From the NCBI GenBank assembly GCA_034429275.1, contig DAOUFU010000191.1, positions 1-18,174 of the forward strand: a stretch of 18,174 bases of DNA. The letters run 5' to 3'. Source of the DNA: DAOUFU01 sp034429275. Lineage in GTDB: Bacteria; Chloroflexota; Anaerolineae; Aggregatilineales; Aggregatilineaceae. A model generated the notes under the pieces. That model worked only from the letters and a program-made list of their open reading frames with translations, was not told where the DNA came from and made no database searches. The position numbers were made by a program, and so were the translations under genes. Of the stretch, positions 1 to 7,703 are shown piece by piece (positions within the stretch are counted from its first letter, which is position 1; each line of letters opens with the position of its first letter).

Positions 1-528
1 GAGCCGGAGCGGGTGATCGTGCTCGGCTCCAACAACTTCAACAGCGTGCACACCTATGGCGACCTGGATATCCCCGAAGACCGGAACCTGATCCTGACCT
101 TCCATTACTACAACCCCATGCTGGTCACGCACTACCGGGCGCACTGGACCCCGGTGGGGGCGTATAAGGGGCCGGTGCACTATCCGGGGCTGCCCATCGC
201 CGAAGAAGACCTGGCCGCGGTGACCGATGAGGCGCTGCGCGGGGCGCTTGCCAGGGTCAATGTGCCGTTTGGGCGGGCGGAGATGGAAGCGGAACTCGCG
301 CTGCCGCTGGCGGCCCGCCAGCGGACCGGAAATCCCCTCTACTGCGGCGAGTTCGGCTGTTACCACATGCTGCCGCAGGACCTGCGCATCGCGTGGTACC
401 GCGATTTCATCGACGTGCTGAACGCGCATGACATCGCCTGGGCAAACTGGGACTATAAGGGCGACTTCGGGTTGTTCACGCCCGATGGGCCGGACCAGGA
501 AGTGATCGATATCCTGCTTGGGGAATAA
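1..528 (+). CDS. GH5-like glycoside hydrolase (cellulase family), C-terminal part
   Basis: The reading frame is open from base 1, so the gene begins upstream of the window; the GTG at 13 is internal and probably not the start. The visible 175 residues resemble the C-terminal half of a glycoside hydrolase family 5 (beta-1,4-glucanase type) TIM barrel. They contain an FHYYNP segment near residue 34, matching the conserved HYY strand of GH5, and a CGEFG segment whose Glu (residue 117, codon 349-351) fits the GH5 catalytic nucleophile. A WANWDYKGDFGL stretch near the end resembles the last aromatic strand of these barrels. The acid/base Asn-Glu pair would lie upstream and cannot be checked. The family would hydrolyse beta-linked glucans or related polysaccharides; the substrate cannot be told from this fragment. 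It is the only plus-strand gene here and converges on the minus-strand block. Confidence 0.82.
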   Translation, partial: EPERVIVLGSNNFNSVHTYGDLDIPEDRNLILTFHYYNPMLVTHYRAHWTPVGAYKGPVHYPGLPIAEEDLAAVTDEALRGALARVNVPFGRAEMEAELALPLAARQRTGNPLYCGEFGCYHMLPQDLRIAWYRDFIDVLNAHDIAWANWDYKGDFGLFTPDGPDQEVIDILLGE

Positions 529-551
529 CGCCCGGCGGACAGAACAGCACC

Positions 552-577
552 GGGGCGGGTTGGCGCAACCCCGCCCC
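552..577. terminator. GC-rich hairpin, probable terminator
   Basis: The arm 552-562 (GGGGCGGGTTG) pairs with 566-577 (CAACCCCGCCCC) around a 3-base loop, with one bulged C. It starts 23 bases after the stop codon of the plus-strand glycoside hydrolase. There is no strong T tract on either side, so termination may be weak or need a factor. Its place between convergent genes fits a transcription end. Confidence 0.5.
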
Positions 578-629
578 TGCTATTCCGGGCGTATTCCATT
601 TTCCGGGCATGAGACTGTGGGGGTTGATC

Positions 630-741
630 GGCCTCACCCCCGCGCGGCCAAAACCGGGCCGCTCCGCCCCCTCTCCGAAAATTTTCGGAGAGGGGGCAGA
701 CCAGGCGCCTCCCATGAGGCGCGCAGGTCGGGGGTGAGGCC
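630..741 (-). repeat. Cloverleaf-type interspersed repeat, copy A
   Basis: This 112-bp element has perfect 12-bp terminal inverted repeats (630-641, GGCCTCACCCCC, with 730-741). Three hairpins lie between them: GCGGCC at 644-649 with GGCCGC at 657-662; a perfect 32-bp palindrome at 666-697 centred on AAAATTTT; and GCGCCTC at 705-711 with GAGGCGC at 716-722. It lies in the opposite orientation to copies B and C: its arm 630-665 matches the reverse complement of 18134-18169 at 35 of 36 positions. It codes for no transposase and would be non-autonomous if mobile. Strand is given relative to copy C. Confidence 0.85.
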
Positions 742-900
742 AGCCGTTCGCCCATCCCTATCCGCTCACCTTATCAAAATGCATGACGGAGGGCGAAGTC
801 CTCGCAATTTCGCCCCCAAGCTGGAATACACCCTGCCATTCCTCATCAATTCATATTATAAGCGGACAGACATCCCTGGTACTGCTTCCTGGCGGGGAAA

Positions 901-1524
901 CTACATCCCCGTCGGGACTTCGCCAAAGGTCACTTCGGCATGATTGCGCGCGCAGTCGTCCTGGGCGAAGACAATTTCGACCGGCGCTGAGAGTGTGCGC
1001 TCTTCTTGAATGACCTGCACCCATACCCGCCGGTTGATCGGATCGGTCAGCACCAGCGACCAGCTTCCCGGCGCTTCGCGGGCGATCTCGCCAGTGAAGA
1101 CGACGCGCGAGCGCACATAGTCGCCCCAGATGCGCAGGCTGTAGGCATCGGTCGGCTGCCCGGCGGAGTCGAGGATGCGCCCGCTGATCACCTGGATGCC
1201 ACATGACTCGGCGGCGGAATAGGCCGGGGCGGGGATCGTAGTTGCCAGGGCATAGCGACCGGGCACCACCGGCGGCAGCGGCGTCGGGGTGTGCGCGGGA
1301 GTGGCGGGGGCGCTCTGGACGCTCTGCCAGACGGCGGTCAGCGTGAGGTCGAATTCTTCTTGCAGACTGCGCTCGCGGGCGTTGGTCAGGATGATCACGA
1401 TGGCGCTGAGGGTGATCGTCAGCAGGGCCAGCATGACGGTCAGAGTCAGCCAGGTCTGGTAACGTGGGCTGACCTGGGGCCTGGTCGGTTCTTCGGGTGG
1501 GAGGTAGGACAGCGGACCGGTCAT
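901..1524 (-). CDS. Membrane-anchored protein of unknown function
   Basis: I do not recognise this 207-residue protein. A cytoplasmic N-terminus of about 24 residues is followed by one transmembrane helix at about 25-47 (TWLTLTVMLALLTITLSAIV), a polar helical stretch at 48-70, a Pro/Thr-rich linker at 73-90 and a beta-rich extracytoplasmic domain from about 100 to the end. That domain has just two cysteines, C108 and C191, one near each edge, which could form a disulfide. The segment VISGRILDSAGQPTDAYSLR resembles the start of carboxypeptidase-regulatory-like or CNA-B-like beta domains, but that is only a loose similarity. The ATG at 1522-1524 overlaps the stop of the glycogen debranching enzyme gene (ATGA), so the two are probably translationally coupled. 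Longer upstream starts run into that gene and read as its frameshifted shadow. Confidence 0.8.
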   Translation of the reverse strand: MTGPLSYLPPEEPTRPQVSPRYQTWLTLTVMLALLTITLSAIVIILTNARERSLQEEFDLTLTAVWQSVQSAPATPAHTPTPLPPVVPGRYALATTIPAPAYSAAESCGIQVISGRILDSAGQPTDAYSLRIWGDYVRSRVVFTGEIAREAPGSWSLVLTDPINRRVWVQVIQEERTLSAPVEIVFAQDDCARNHAEVTFGEVPTGM

Positions 1525-3569
1525 GACTGTGATTTGTCCTTGGGGCGGGCAGCCCCGATGGCGCGCCACACGCGCAGCACTTCGGCCACCGTCCACGCCT
1601 GGGCGATGCAGCCGTGTGGCTCGTGCGGCGGGTCCCCGTCAAAAATCTCGCTGAGCGTGCCCAGGCCGTGATCGGAGAGGTGCTCGGCCATGGGTTCCAG
1701 GTAGCTGAGCGCCATCGCCGCATCGCCGTACACGCGGTAATGGGCCAGCGCAAACGGCCCGATCAGCCAGCCCCAGGCTGTGCCCTGGTGATAGCAGGCA
1801 TCGCGCTGGCTGCGGTCGCCGGTGTAGTGGCCCACATAGTCGGCTTCATCCGGCGCGAGGCTGCGCAGGCCATAGGAAACAACCAGCTCGCGCGCGCAGA
1901 TATCGACCACCATCCGCGCCCGGTCGCCGCTCAGCAGCGGGAAGGGCAGGGCGACTGCAAATATCTGGTTGGGGCGCAGGGTGGGATCGTCGCCATCGGG
2001 GCCGTCGATCACGTCGTAGAGATAGCCGCCGCTATACCAGAAGCGCCCCCCAAAGTGGCGGTAAACGCGGTCGGCCATCTGGGTGAAGCGGTCGGCTTCC
2101 GGGCGGCGGTTGAGCGCGGCAGCCAGTTCGGCAGTGATGCGCAGCGCGTTGTACCACAGCGCGTTGACCTCGACCGGCTTGCCGACTCGCGGAGTCACCA
2201 CCCAGTCGTCGATCTTGACATCCATCCAGGTGAGCTGCGATCCCGATTCGCCGGCATACAGCAGGCCATCGCTGGCATCCTGGCGAATCTGGTAGCGCGT
2301 GCCCTTGATGTGCCACTCGATAATATCTGCCAGCACCGGGTAGAGTGCGCTGATCGCGTCCGGGTTGCGCCCGCACGCCTCGAAATAGGCATAGACGGCC
2401 ACAAAATACCACAAGGTGGCATCTACCGTGTTGTATTCGGGCGGCTGGCCTTCGTCGGGGAAGCGGTTGGGCAGCATCCCCTGATCGACCACGCTGGCGT
2501 AGGTGTGCAGCACGGCGGCGGCATCCTCGATGCGGTTGAGGGCCAGAGTCAGCCCCGGCAGCGCGATCATCACGTCGCGGCCCCAATCGGAGAACCAGGG
2601 ATAGCCCGCCAGGATGCTCTCGCCGGAGGTGTTGTTCATCGGGCGGGTGACCATGAATTGATCGGCGGCCAGGGCCAACTGGCGAATCCAGCCCGGCGCG
2701 TCATCGAGCGCGGCGCGGTCGAGCAGGGCCTGCTGGCGGGCTTGTTCGGCGCGCAACGCTTCATCCCAGGGGGCGGGATCATCTTCTTCGGCGGTGAGGG
2801 CGAGCGCCAGGGTGTCGCCCAGTTCCAGGTCGGCCAGCACGGTCGCGGCGGCGAGCAGGTCTTCCTGGTTGTCCTCTTCGCCGCGGGCCTTTTCGCGCGA
2901 GAGGTGGAAGGACCACCACCACTCGGCTTCGGGGGTCAGGCTGCCCCGGTTGGTGATGATGCGGAACGGCTTGAGCGGGGGCAGGCTGCGCGAGGGGATC
3001 ACAGTGCGAGCGCCGCGCGGGGTCAGTGTGATCGCGTTGCCGCCGGGCCAGGGAAGGTGTGGGGCAGGGGCGACATCGATCGGGTAGCCGCCCTTGGTCA
3101 CCGCGTGGTGATCGCGGTAGGCACACAGCGGCTTGATCACCATGCGGACTTTGGCGGTGCCGCGCCGATAGGTATAGGTGACGTAGGTGGTGTTGTGCCC
3201 GTGAGCCATCCAGATGCGCTGCTCGATGCGCACATCGCCGAAGGCCCACACGAAGACAGGCAGCGACCCTTCCAGGCGGAAACTTTCGAGGTGGCGGTAG
3301 CCATCGGGCAGGACCACGCCCGCCGCCCATTCGTGGGTAACCAGCGGTGAGCGGCGGCCATCGACTTCGACCCAGGTATCGAGGTTGGCGACCATCAGCG
3401 TGCGGCGGGTGGGCGGCTGGAGCGAGGCAATCAGCAGGCCGTGATAGCGCCGCGTGCGCGCCCCGGCCAGCGATCCCATCGCATAGCCGCCGATGCCGTT
3501 GGTCACCAGCCATTCCCGGCGCAGCGCTGCCCCCAGCGTGCCGGTTACTTCGCGTCCAAAGTGGATCAT
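1521..3569 (-). CDS. Glycogen debranching enzyme, amylo-alpha-1,6-glucosidase type (GDE_N/GDE_C)
   Basis: This 682-residue protein probably hydrolyses alpha-1,6 branch points of glycogen or related alpha-glucans in the cytoplasm. The N-terminal domain opens with IHFGREV and then EWLVTNGIGGYAMGSLAG followed by RTRRYHGLLIA (residues 19-48), the signature of the bacterial debranching N-terminal domain. The C-terminal (alpha/alpha)6-type domain shows PWFSDWGRD (about 324-332), TWMD (about 447-450), HQGTAWGWLIGPF (about 594-606), SEIFDGDPP (about 640-648) and QAWTVAE (about 657-663), all typical of GDE_C. The ATG at 3567-3569 gives the usual family N-terminus but sits 12 bases from an AGGAGG at 3582-3587; a GTG at 3576-3578 would add three residues and is only 3 bases from it. 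A CBM48 protein gene lies upstream and a membrane protein gene overlaps downstream. No signal peptide is visible. Confidence 0.93.
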   Translation of the reverse strand: MIHFGREVTGTLGAALRREWLVTNGIGGYAMGSLAGARTRRYHGLLIASLQPPTRRTLMVANLDTWVEVDGRRSPLVTHEWAAGVVLPDGYRHLESFRLEGSLPVFVWAFGDVRIEQRIWMAHGHNTTYVTYTYRRGTAKVRMVIKPLCAYRDHHAVTKGGYPIDVAPAPHLPWPGGNAITLTPRGARTVIPSRSLPPLKPFRIITNRGSLTPEAEWWWSFHLSREKARGEEDNQEDLLAAATVLADLELGDTLALALTAEEDDPAPWDEALRAEQARQQALLDRAALDDAPGWIRQLALAADQFMVTRPMNNTSGESILAGYPWFSDWGRDVMIALPGLTLALNRIEDAAAVLHTYASVVDQGMLPNRFPDEGQPPEYNTVDATLWYFVAVYAYFEACGRNPDAISALYPVLADIIEWHIKGTRYQIRQDASDGLLYAGESGSQLTWMDVKIDDWVVTPRVGKPVEVNALWYNALRITAELAAALNRRPEADRFTQMADRVYRHFGGRFWYSGGYLYDVIDGPDGDDPTLRPNQIFAVALPFPLLSGDRARMVVDICARELVVSYGLRSLAPDEADYVGHYTGDRSQRDACYHQGTAWGWLIGPFALAHYRVYGDAAMALSYLEPMAEHLSDHGLGTLSEIFDGDPPHEPHGCIAQAWTVAEVLRVWRAIGAARPKDKSQS

Positions 3570-3768
3570 CCCGATCACACGCCTCCTCTAGTGAGCGCCG
3601 ACCCAGGCCGCCTCGCGTCGTACGGACCGCCTTTTCGGGCGGCTGCCTGCTGTCTCTGCCAGGTGATTACGTACACCCGCCCGGTCCGGCGCAGAGACGG
3701 AACGGGCGGGGAGTCACATGCTGCAATGATTCGGGGATGGTTCATCCCCGGCTGGTACGTGCGCCCGG
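3570..3768 (-). promoter_or_regulatory. Structured leader or intercistronic region upstream of the debranching enzyme
   Basis: Three hairpins occupy this 199-base spacer: 3732-3750 (CGGGGATG, 3-base loop, perfect 8-bp stem); 3676-3710 (12 of 13 pairs around a 9-base loop at 3689-3697); and 3627-3642 (CCGCC, loop TTTTCG, GGCGG). GTCTCTGC at 3652-3659 is complementary to GCAGAGAC at 3691-3698, which is mostly the loop of the middle hairpin, so a loop-pairing alternative structure is possible. A good AGGAGG at 3582-3587 precedes the start. I see no clear -35/-10 pair, so the debranching gene may be read from the CBM48 gene, with these structures stabilising or partly terminating the RNA. Confidence 0.4.
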
Positions 3769-4080
3769 TTAGGCCGGTGCGGTGGTGTTCACCACCGAGT
3801 TATCCCCACTGAACGGATTGGGCACATAAGCATCCGCGTCCCAGTCGTTGTGCCATTGGCTGCCATTGACCAGGTAGCGGAACTGGTACTCACGACCGAC
3901 CTCAAGTTCCAATGTCGTCTTCCATGCCCCACTCTTGAGGTGGTCCATCGGGGTGGCGGATTCGTCCCAGTTGTTGAAGTCGCCCACCAGATAAACACTG
4001 TGGGCATCGGCGGCGATCGCTTCGGGCAGGTTGAACTCGACCTTGACCGTACCCTTCTTGAGGAAACGCTTCTTGATCAT
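3769..4080 (-). CDS. Stand-alone CBM48 / AMPK-type glycogen-binding domain protein
   Basis: This 103-residue protein is essentially one early-set beta-sandwich of the isoamylase N-terminal / AMPK-beta type, which binds alpha-glucans. The core runs from VKVEFNLPEA through VYLVGDFNNWDESATPM (about residues 28-44) to YQFRYLVNGSQWHNDWDADAYVPNPFSGDNSVVN at the end; the GDFNNW and FRYLVNG stretches with their aromatic residues are diagnostic. There is no catalytic domain and no signal peptide, so it is presumably a cytoplasmic glycogen-binding or adaptor protein. It lies 199 bases upstream of the debranching enzyme on the same strand, which fits a shared role in glycogen turnover. An AAGGAG lies 11 bases before the ATG. 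A TACAAT hexamer on the minus strand at 4123-4128 could be its -10 box, without a good -35. Confidence 0.9.
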   Translation of the reverse strand: MIKKRFLKKGTVKVEFNLPEAIAADAHSVYLVGDFNNWDESATPMDHLKSGAWKTTLELEVGREYQFRYLVNGSQWHNDWDADAYVPNPFSGDNSVVNTTAPA

Positions 4081-4322
4081 CTCCAGACTCTCTCCTTGTG
4101 CAAGCGGGCCTGCCTGATTTGGATTGTAACACCAATCACGGGCGGCACCACATCGTGTTGATGGACCCTTTGCGCGAACCGATCAAACGGATCGATTGAA
4201 CAAAAAGTGCACCAGCAGGCGATTCTGCATAGGTTTCAGAGGCTGTCAAGGGTTGTTGAATGGGCTTCGGCTGATGCAAACCATTTCATGGGCATATTAA
4301 CCAGATGGTTTGTTAAACCGAT
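4081..4322 (-). other. Intergenic region between the AddB-like and CBM48 genes
   Basis: This 242-base stretch, the least GC-rich of the minus-strand spacers, should hold the 3' end of the long operon and the promoter of the CBM48/debranching block. I see one candidate -10 (TACAAT, 4123-4128, minus strand) with no convincing -35, and a small hairpin with arms CGATC and GATCG near 4178-4195. There is no clear T-tract terminator after the AddB-like gene. Confidence 0.4.
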
Positions 4323-7300
4323 TTAACTTTGCGTGGAATCCAATCCGGCGGGTGGTTTGCGGCTGTAGGGGCGGGCATAGCGGCACAGCGCGCGGAATTC
4401 GCAGCCGCGCGCGCATGGCGGCTTGTGCGGCTGGGCGGGCCGCACGGCGAAATCGCCCGCGCGCGCCTGCTGCACATGGTGATGCATCCAGCGGTGGGCG
4501 CGCTCGACGGCGTCATCGGTGGCCAGCACTTCGCCGCTGGTGGTCCGGCTGCGGATGTGCCAGAAGACCCCGCCCGCCAGCGTGAGATCGCGGGGCAGCA
4601 GCGCCCGCGCCGCCAGCAGATAGATCGCCATCTGGAACTCGCGCCCCTCGGCCATGCCCTCGACGTCGCGCTTCGTTGTCCCGGTCTTGTAGTCGATGAC
4701 GATGACCTGGTCCCCGGCCAGGTCCATCCGGTCGATCTGGCCGCGTACGCGCAGAGTCCCGGCGTCACCCTCCAGCGTCAGCGGCGGGCGGTCATCAAAG
4801 CCGAAGGCGGCTTCCTGCAGGAAGGGCACGCGCGGCTCACCTGCGATCTGGGCAGCCAGCGGGTGGTGCCTGGCGTCTTTTTCGGTGCGCGGCAGGCGGA
4901 AAGGCGACTCGTCACTGAAATCCTGCGCGACCAGCGCGCGCAGCCGGTCGAGCAGGTTCGCCTGTTGGTAGGCCCACACCGGTGAGGCGCGGAAACCATA
5001 GCGCCGGGGGGCGGAATCCAGCAGGGGCGCGGCCACCGCGTCGAGGATCGCCAGGGCGCGCGGGGCGTTCTCCGGCGTGATGTGCAGGCCCTCGGCGGCG
5101 ATCTGCGCATAGGCGGCTTCGAGGATGGCGTGATTGAGCGAGCCGGTTTGCAGCACGTCGGGACCTTCCTCCGGCTCAACGAGTTCTTCCAGGCGCAGCA
5201 TCCGCCGGGCGAAAAAACGGTAGGGGCACGCGCCGTATTCGTCGAACTGCGAAGCACTCCACAGGCGGCCCGGACCCAGGCGGCGCGCGGCTTCGGCGAC
5301 GAGGGCCGGGTCATTCAGCAGGCCCAACCAGCGATCCGGCGGGCGAGCGGGGTCTTCGCGGGCAGCTTCGAGTGCGCGCCCGCGCCGGGCGTTGGTCCAG
5401 GGCGAGCGCGCGCCGTCGGCGCTGCGGCTGAGCGCGGCGTGCACACCGTGCCACAGGTCAGGCTGTGACTGCTCCGGCGGTTCGCCGGGACGCTCGCTGC
5501 TCAAGGCCGCCGCCAGCGCGATGGCGGCTTCTTCCAGGGTAGCCGCTTCGTCCAGCGACGGGGCAGCACCCACCGCCAGGCGAATCTGCTGCGCGGGCGG
5601 CACGTCCACCGCCGCGCATACAGCGTTCCAATAGGGCGAGGCGGGGACCTCGGTGCCGCGTTCGTCCACCGTGAAGCGGGTCAGCATCAGCGAGCGGCGC
5701 GCCAGCCCGATCACCTGGTAGAAGCGGCTCATGTCGTCGGCGCGTTCGGCGTAGGTCAGCATCTCGATGGGCGGCTCGCCGCGTTCAAGATCGGCGCGCT
5801 CGGCCTCGCTGTAAAGCGCGTCGTCCGCCTCCAACTGGGGAAAGACGCCCTCGGACAGGCCCATCACAATGACATGATCGTGCGGCAGGCCGCGCGCACC
5901 GCCCGCACTGATGGCCAGCACCCGGCCCAGGCGGTTCGATCCGCCCTCCGGTTCCAGGGTGGCATCGCGCAGGGCCAGTTCAAGCTCGGCGCGGAACTCT
6001 GCCCACGAGAGCACCGGCAGCGGACGACCCGCGGCGAGCAGGTCGTGCGCGGCGCGCAGACCCACCAGCACTTCGCGCAGCCTGCCGAAAGCGCGCACGT
6101 CGCGCACGACACGATCGGCATCGGCGGCGGCGCGGATGTTGGCCAGCACACTGAACGTCTGCGGGGCAGGGGATTGCTCGCCGGGTGAGGGGGCGGTTTC
6201 GTCTTCGTCCGCCGGGTCGGGCAGCAGCCGGTCGGCAATCCAGGCGACGAACTGCTCGACGGTGGCCTGGGCGGGCGGCGTGATGCGGTCCAGGTGACGG
6301 GCCAGCGCTTCGGCCAGCGCGCGGGCCTCGTCGGGTGGCAGCAGCGGCCCGGATTCGGCGTCTTCGTCCAGGCCGGGCAGCCCTGCCGCCGCGATCGCCT
6401 CCAGCCATTGATCGCGCCCGCGCATCACCTGGGCGGCGCGGCTGACGCGCTCAATCTGGGCGATCTGGGCGGGTGTGAGATCGGGCGAGACGAGATAGGG
6501 GCTTTGCAGCAGGTCGATCAGGTCGCGGCGCGGGAAATCGTGAGCGGCCAGGTCGAGCAGCCCGATCAGTGCGGCGACGGCGGGATTCTCGCGCAGGGGC
6601 AGGCCATCGCGCACGATCAGCGGCAGGCCATAGGCGCGGGCGGTGGTGCGCAGCGCATCGGCGTAAGGGGCGATCTCGCGCGCGACGATGAGCACAGATT
6701 CCGGGTCTGCGCCTGCCAGCAGCAGCCGCTTGACTCCGCGCAGCGCCGCGGCGACCTCGCGCAGGGGGTCCGGCGCTTCGACCAGCAGCAGCGACTCGTC
6801 GCCAGGGATGGGATGAGGCGCGCTGCGGAAAACCTGGTCCACCAGGTGGGCCAGCACGGGCGGGCGTTGGGCTGCAGGTGGCGTGGGGAGCGGCTCCACC
6901 CGCCAGAGCGGCGAGCCATCTGCCGCGCTGCTTTCGAGCAGGCGGGCGAGCGTGTGCTCGAAGCGGTGGAAGCGGCGGCCCGGCGCAGGCGGCACCGCCG
7001 TCAGGGTGATCAGAGTCTGCGGAAGCTGGCGGGCCAGTGCAGCCAGGAAACGGCGGCTGACCGCGTTGAACTGGTCGAAGCCATCGACGATCAGCAGTTC
7101 GGGCCGGGCGTGCGCGGGAAGCTGCTGACCGCCTTCCAGGTGGTGGACGGCCAGCCAGCCCGCCCCGTGACGGTCTACCAGCCGCTGATCTTGCAGCAGC
7201 GCCTGGTAGCGGGCGTAAACCTGGGCGAGGTCGCGGTCTTTGGGGCCGCGCCGCGCGGCGGCCTGGGTGAACTGTTCCGGCTCGACCAACCCCTGCTTCA

Positions 7301-7703
7301 GCTCGTGGATCAACCCGGCGACCAGGCCCACAAACCCCGGCGTGCGCGCGATGGGTCCAAAGTGCGCCAGTTTGCCTTCGACATCGAGATCGGCGATCAC
7401 GCGGCGCAGCAGGCCCAGCCGCGCGGAATCGCCGATGCGGCGCTGCGGGTCGCCCAACAGGGTGAGCACGCGGGCATAGAGCGAATCGAGCGTGAAATAC
7501 TCGATGCCGAACAGCGGGGAATCCGGGCTGAGCGCCAGCAGCCGGGCGCGGAAATCCTGTTCCTGCTGACCGCTCGCCAGCAGCACCCACACCGGCGCAA
7601 AGGCGCGGAACAGGCGCAGTTCGAGGATGGCGTTCAGCGCGGCCCCGGTCTTGCCACCGCCGACCGGCGCGGTCAGAATGCGGGCATCTGGGGGCAGCAT
7701 CAT
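4323..7703 (-). CDS. AddB-like helicase/nuclease-family protein with C-terminal PD-(D/E)XK nuclease
   Basis: This 1126-residue protein resembles the AddB / RexB subunit family of double-strand-break repair nucleases. The N-terminus has a P-loop-like APVGGGKT (K18), a variant of the usual GxxGxGKT. The middle has inactivated-UvrD-type features: ARAYGLPLIVRDGLPL and ENPAVAALIGLLDL (early third) and HDHVIVMGLSEGVFPQ. The C-terminal nuclease runs from YGACPYRFFARR (C826) through GSLNHAILEAAY (H858) and GQIDRMD (D991) to VIVIDYKTG (D1004), ending in CARGCEFRALC (C1097, C1101, C1107). The four cysteines match the iron-sulfur staple of AddB- and Cas4-like nucleases. The ATG at 7701-7703 overlaps the upstream methyltransferase stop and follows GGAGG by 10 bases; the frame stays open for 31 more codons upstream but these overlap that gene. 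No AddA partner is in the window. It ends the six-gene operon. Confidence 0.85.
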   Translation of the reverse strand: MMLPPDARILTAPVGGGKTGAALNAILELRLFRAFAPVWVLLASGQQEQDFRARLLALSPDSPLFGIEYFTLDSLYARVLTLLGDPQRRIGDSARLGLLRRVIADLDVEGKLAHFGPIARTPGFVGLVAGLIHELKQGLVEPEQFTQAAARRGPKDRDLAQVYARYQALLQDQRLVDRHGAGWLAVHHLEGGQQLPAHARPELLIVDGFDQFNAVSRRFLAALARQLPQTLITLTAVPPAPGRRFHRFEHTLARLLESSAADGSPLWRVEPLPTPPAAQRPPVLAHLVDQVFRSAPHPIPGDESLLLVEAPDPLREVAAALRGVKRLLLAGADPESVLIVAREIAPYADALRTTARAYGLPLIVRDGLPLRENPAVAALIGLLDLAAHDFPRRDLIDLLQSPYLVSPDLTPAQIAQIERVSRAAQVMRGRDQWLEAIAAAGLPGLDEDAESGPLLPPDEARALAEALARHLDRITPPAQATVEQFVAWIADRLLPDPADEDETAPSPGEQSPAPQTFSVLANIRAAADADRVVRDVRAFGRLREVLVGLRAAHDLLAAGRPLPVLSWAEFRAELELALRDATLEPEGGSNRLGRVLAISAGGARGLPHDHVIVMGLSEGVFPQLEADDALYSEAERADLERGEPPIEMLTYAERADDMSRFYQVIGLARRSLMLTRFTVDERGTEVPASPYWNAVCAAVDVPPAQQIRLAVGAAPSLDEAATLEEAAIALAAALSSERPGEPPEQSQPDLWHGVHAALSRSADGARSPWTNARRGRALEAAREDPARPPDRWLGLLNDPALVAEAARRLGPGRLWSASQFDEYGACPYRFFARRMLRLEELVEPEEGPDVLQTGSLNHAILEAAYAQIAAEGLHITPENAPRALAILDAVAAPLLDSAPRRYGFRASPVWAYQQANLLDRLRALVAQDFSDESPFRLPRTEKDARHHPLAAQIAGEPRVPFLQEAAFGFDDRPPLTLEGDAGTLRVRGQIDRMDLAGDQVIVIDYKTGTTKRDVEGMAEGREFQMAIYLLAARALLPRDLTLAGGVFWHIRSRTTSGEVLATDDAVERAHRWMHHHVQQARAGDFAVRPAQPHKPPCARGCEFRALCRYARPYSRKPPAGLDSTQS

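Larger units (their letters stand above)
529..900. other. Convergent intergenic region
   Basis: This 372-base spacer separates the 3' ends of two convergent genes. It holds a terminator-like hairpin at 552-577, repeat copy A at 630-741 and a smaller hairpin with arms 791-797 and 809-815. An 8-bp inverted repeat, GTATTCCA at 591-598 and its complement at 822-829, brackets copy A. The reading frames crossing it are low-complexity readings of the repeat and resemble no protein family I know. Confidence 0.7.

Noticed and set aside
1614..3350. Long plus-strand open frame of 578 codons opposite the debranching enzyme
   Set aside because: It is antisense to a gene with clear family motifs; its translation is low-complexity and resembles no family. 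Long antisense frames are expected at this GC content.
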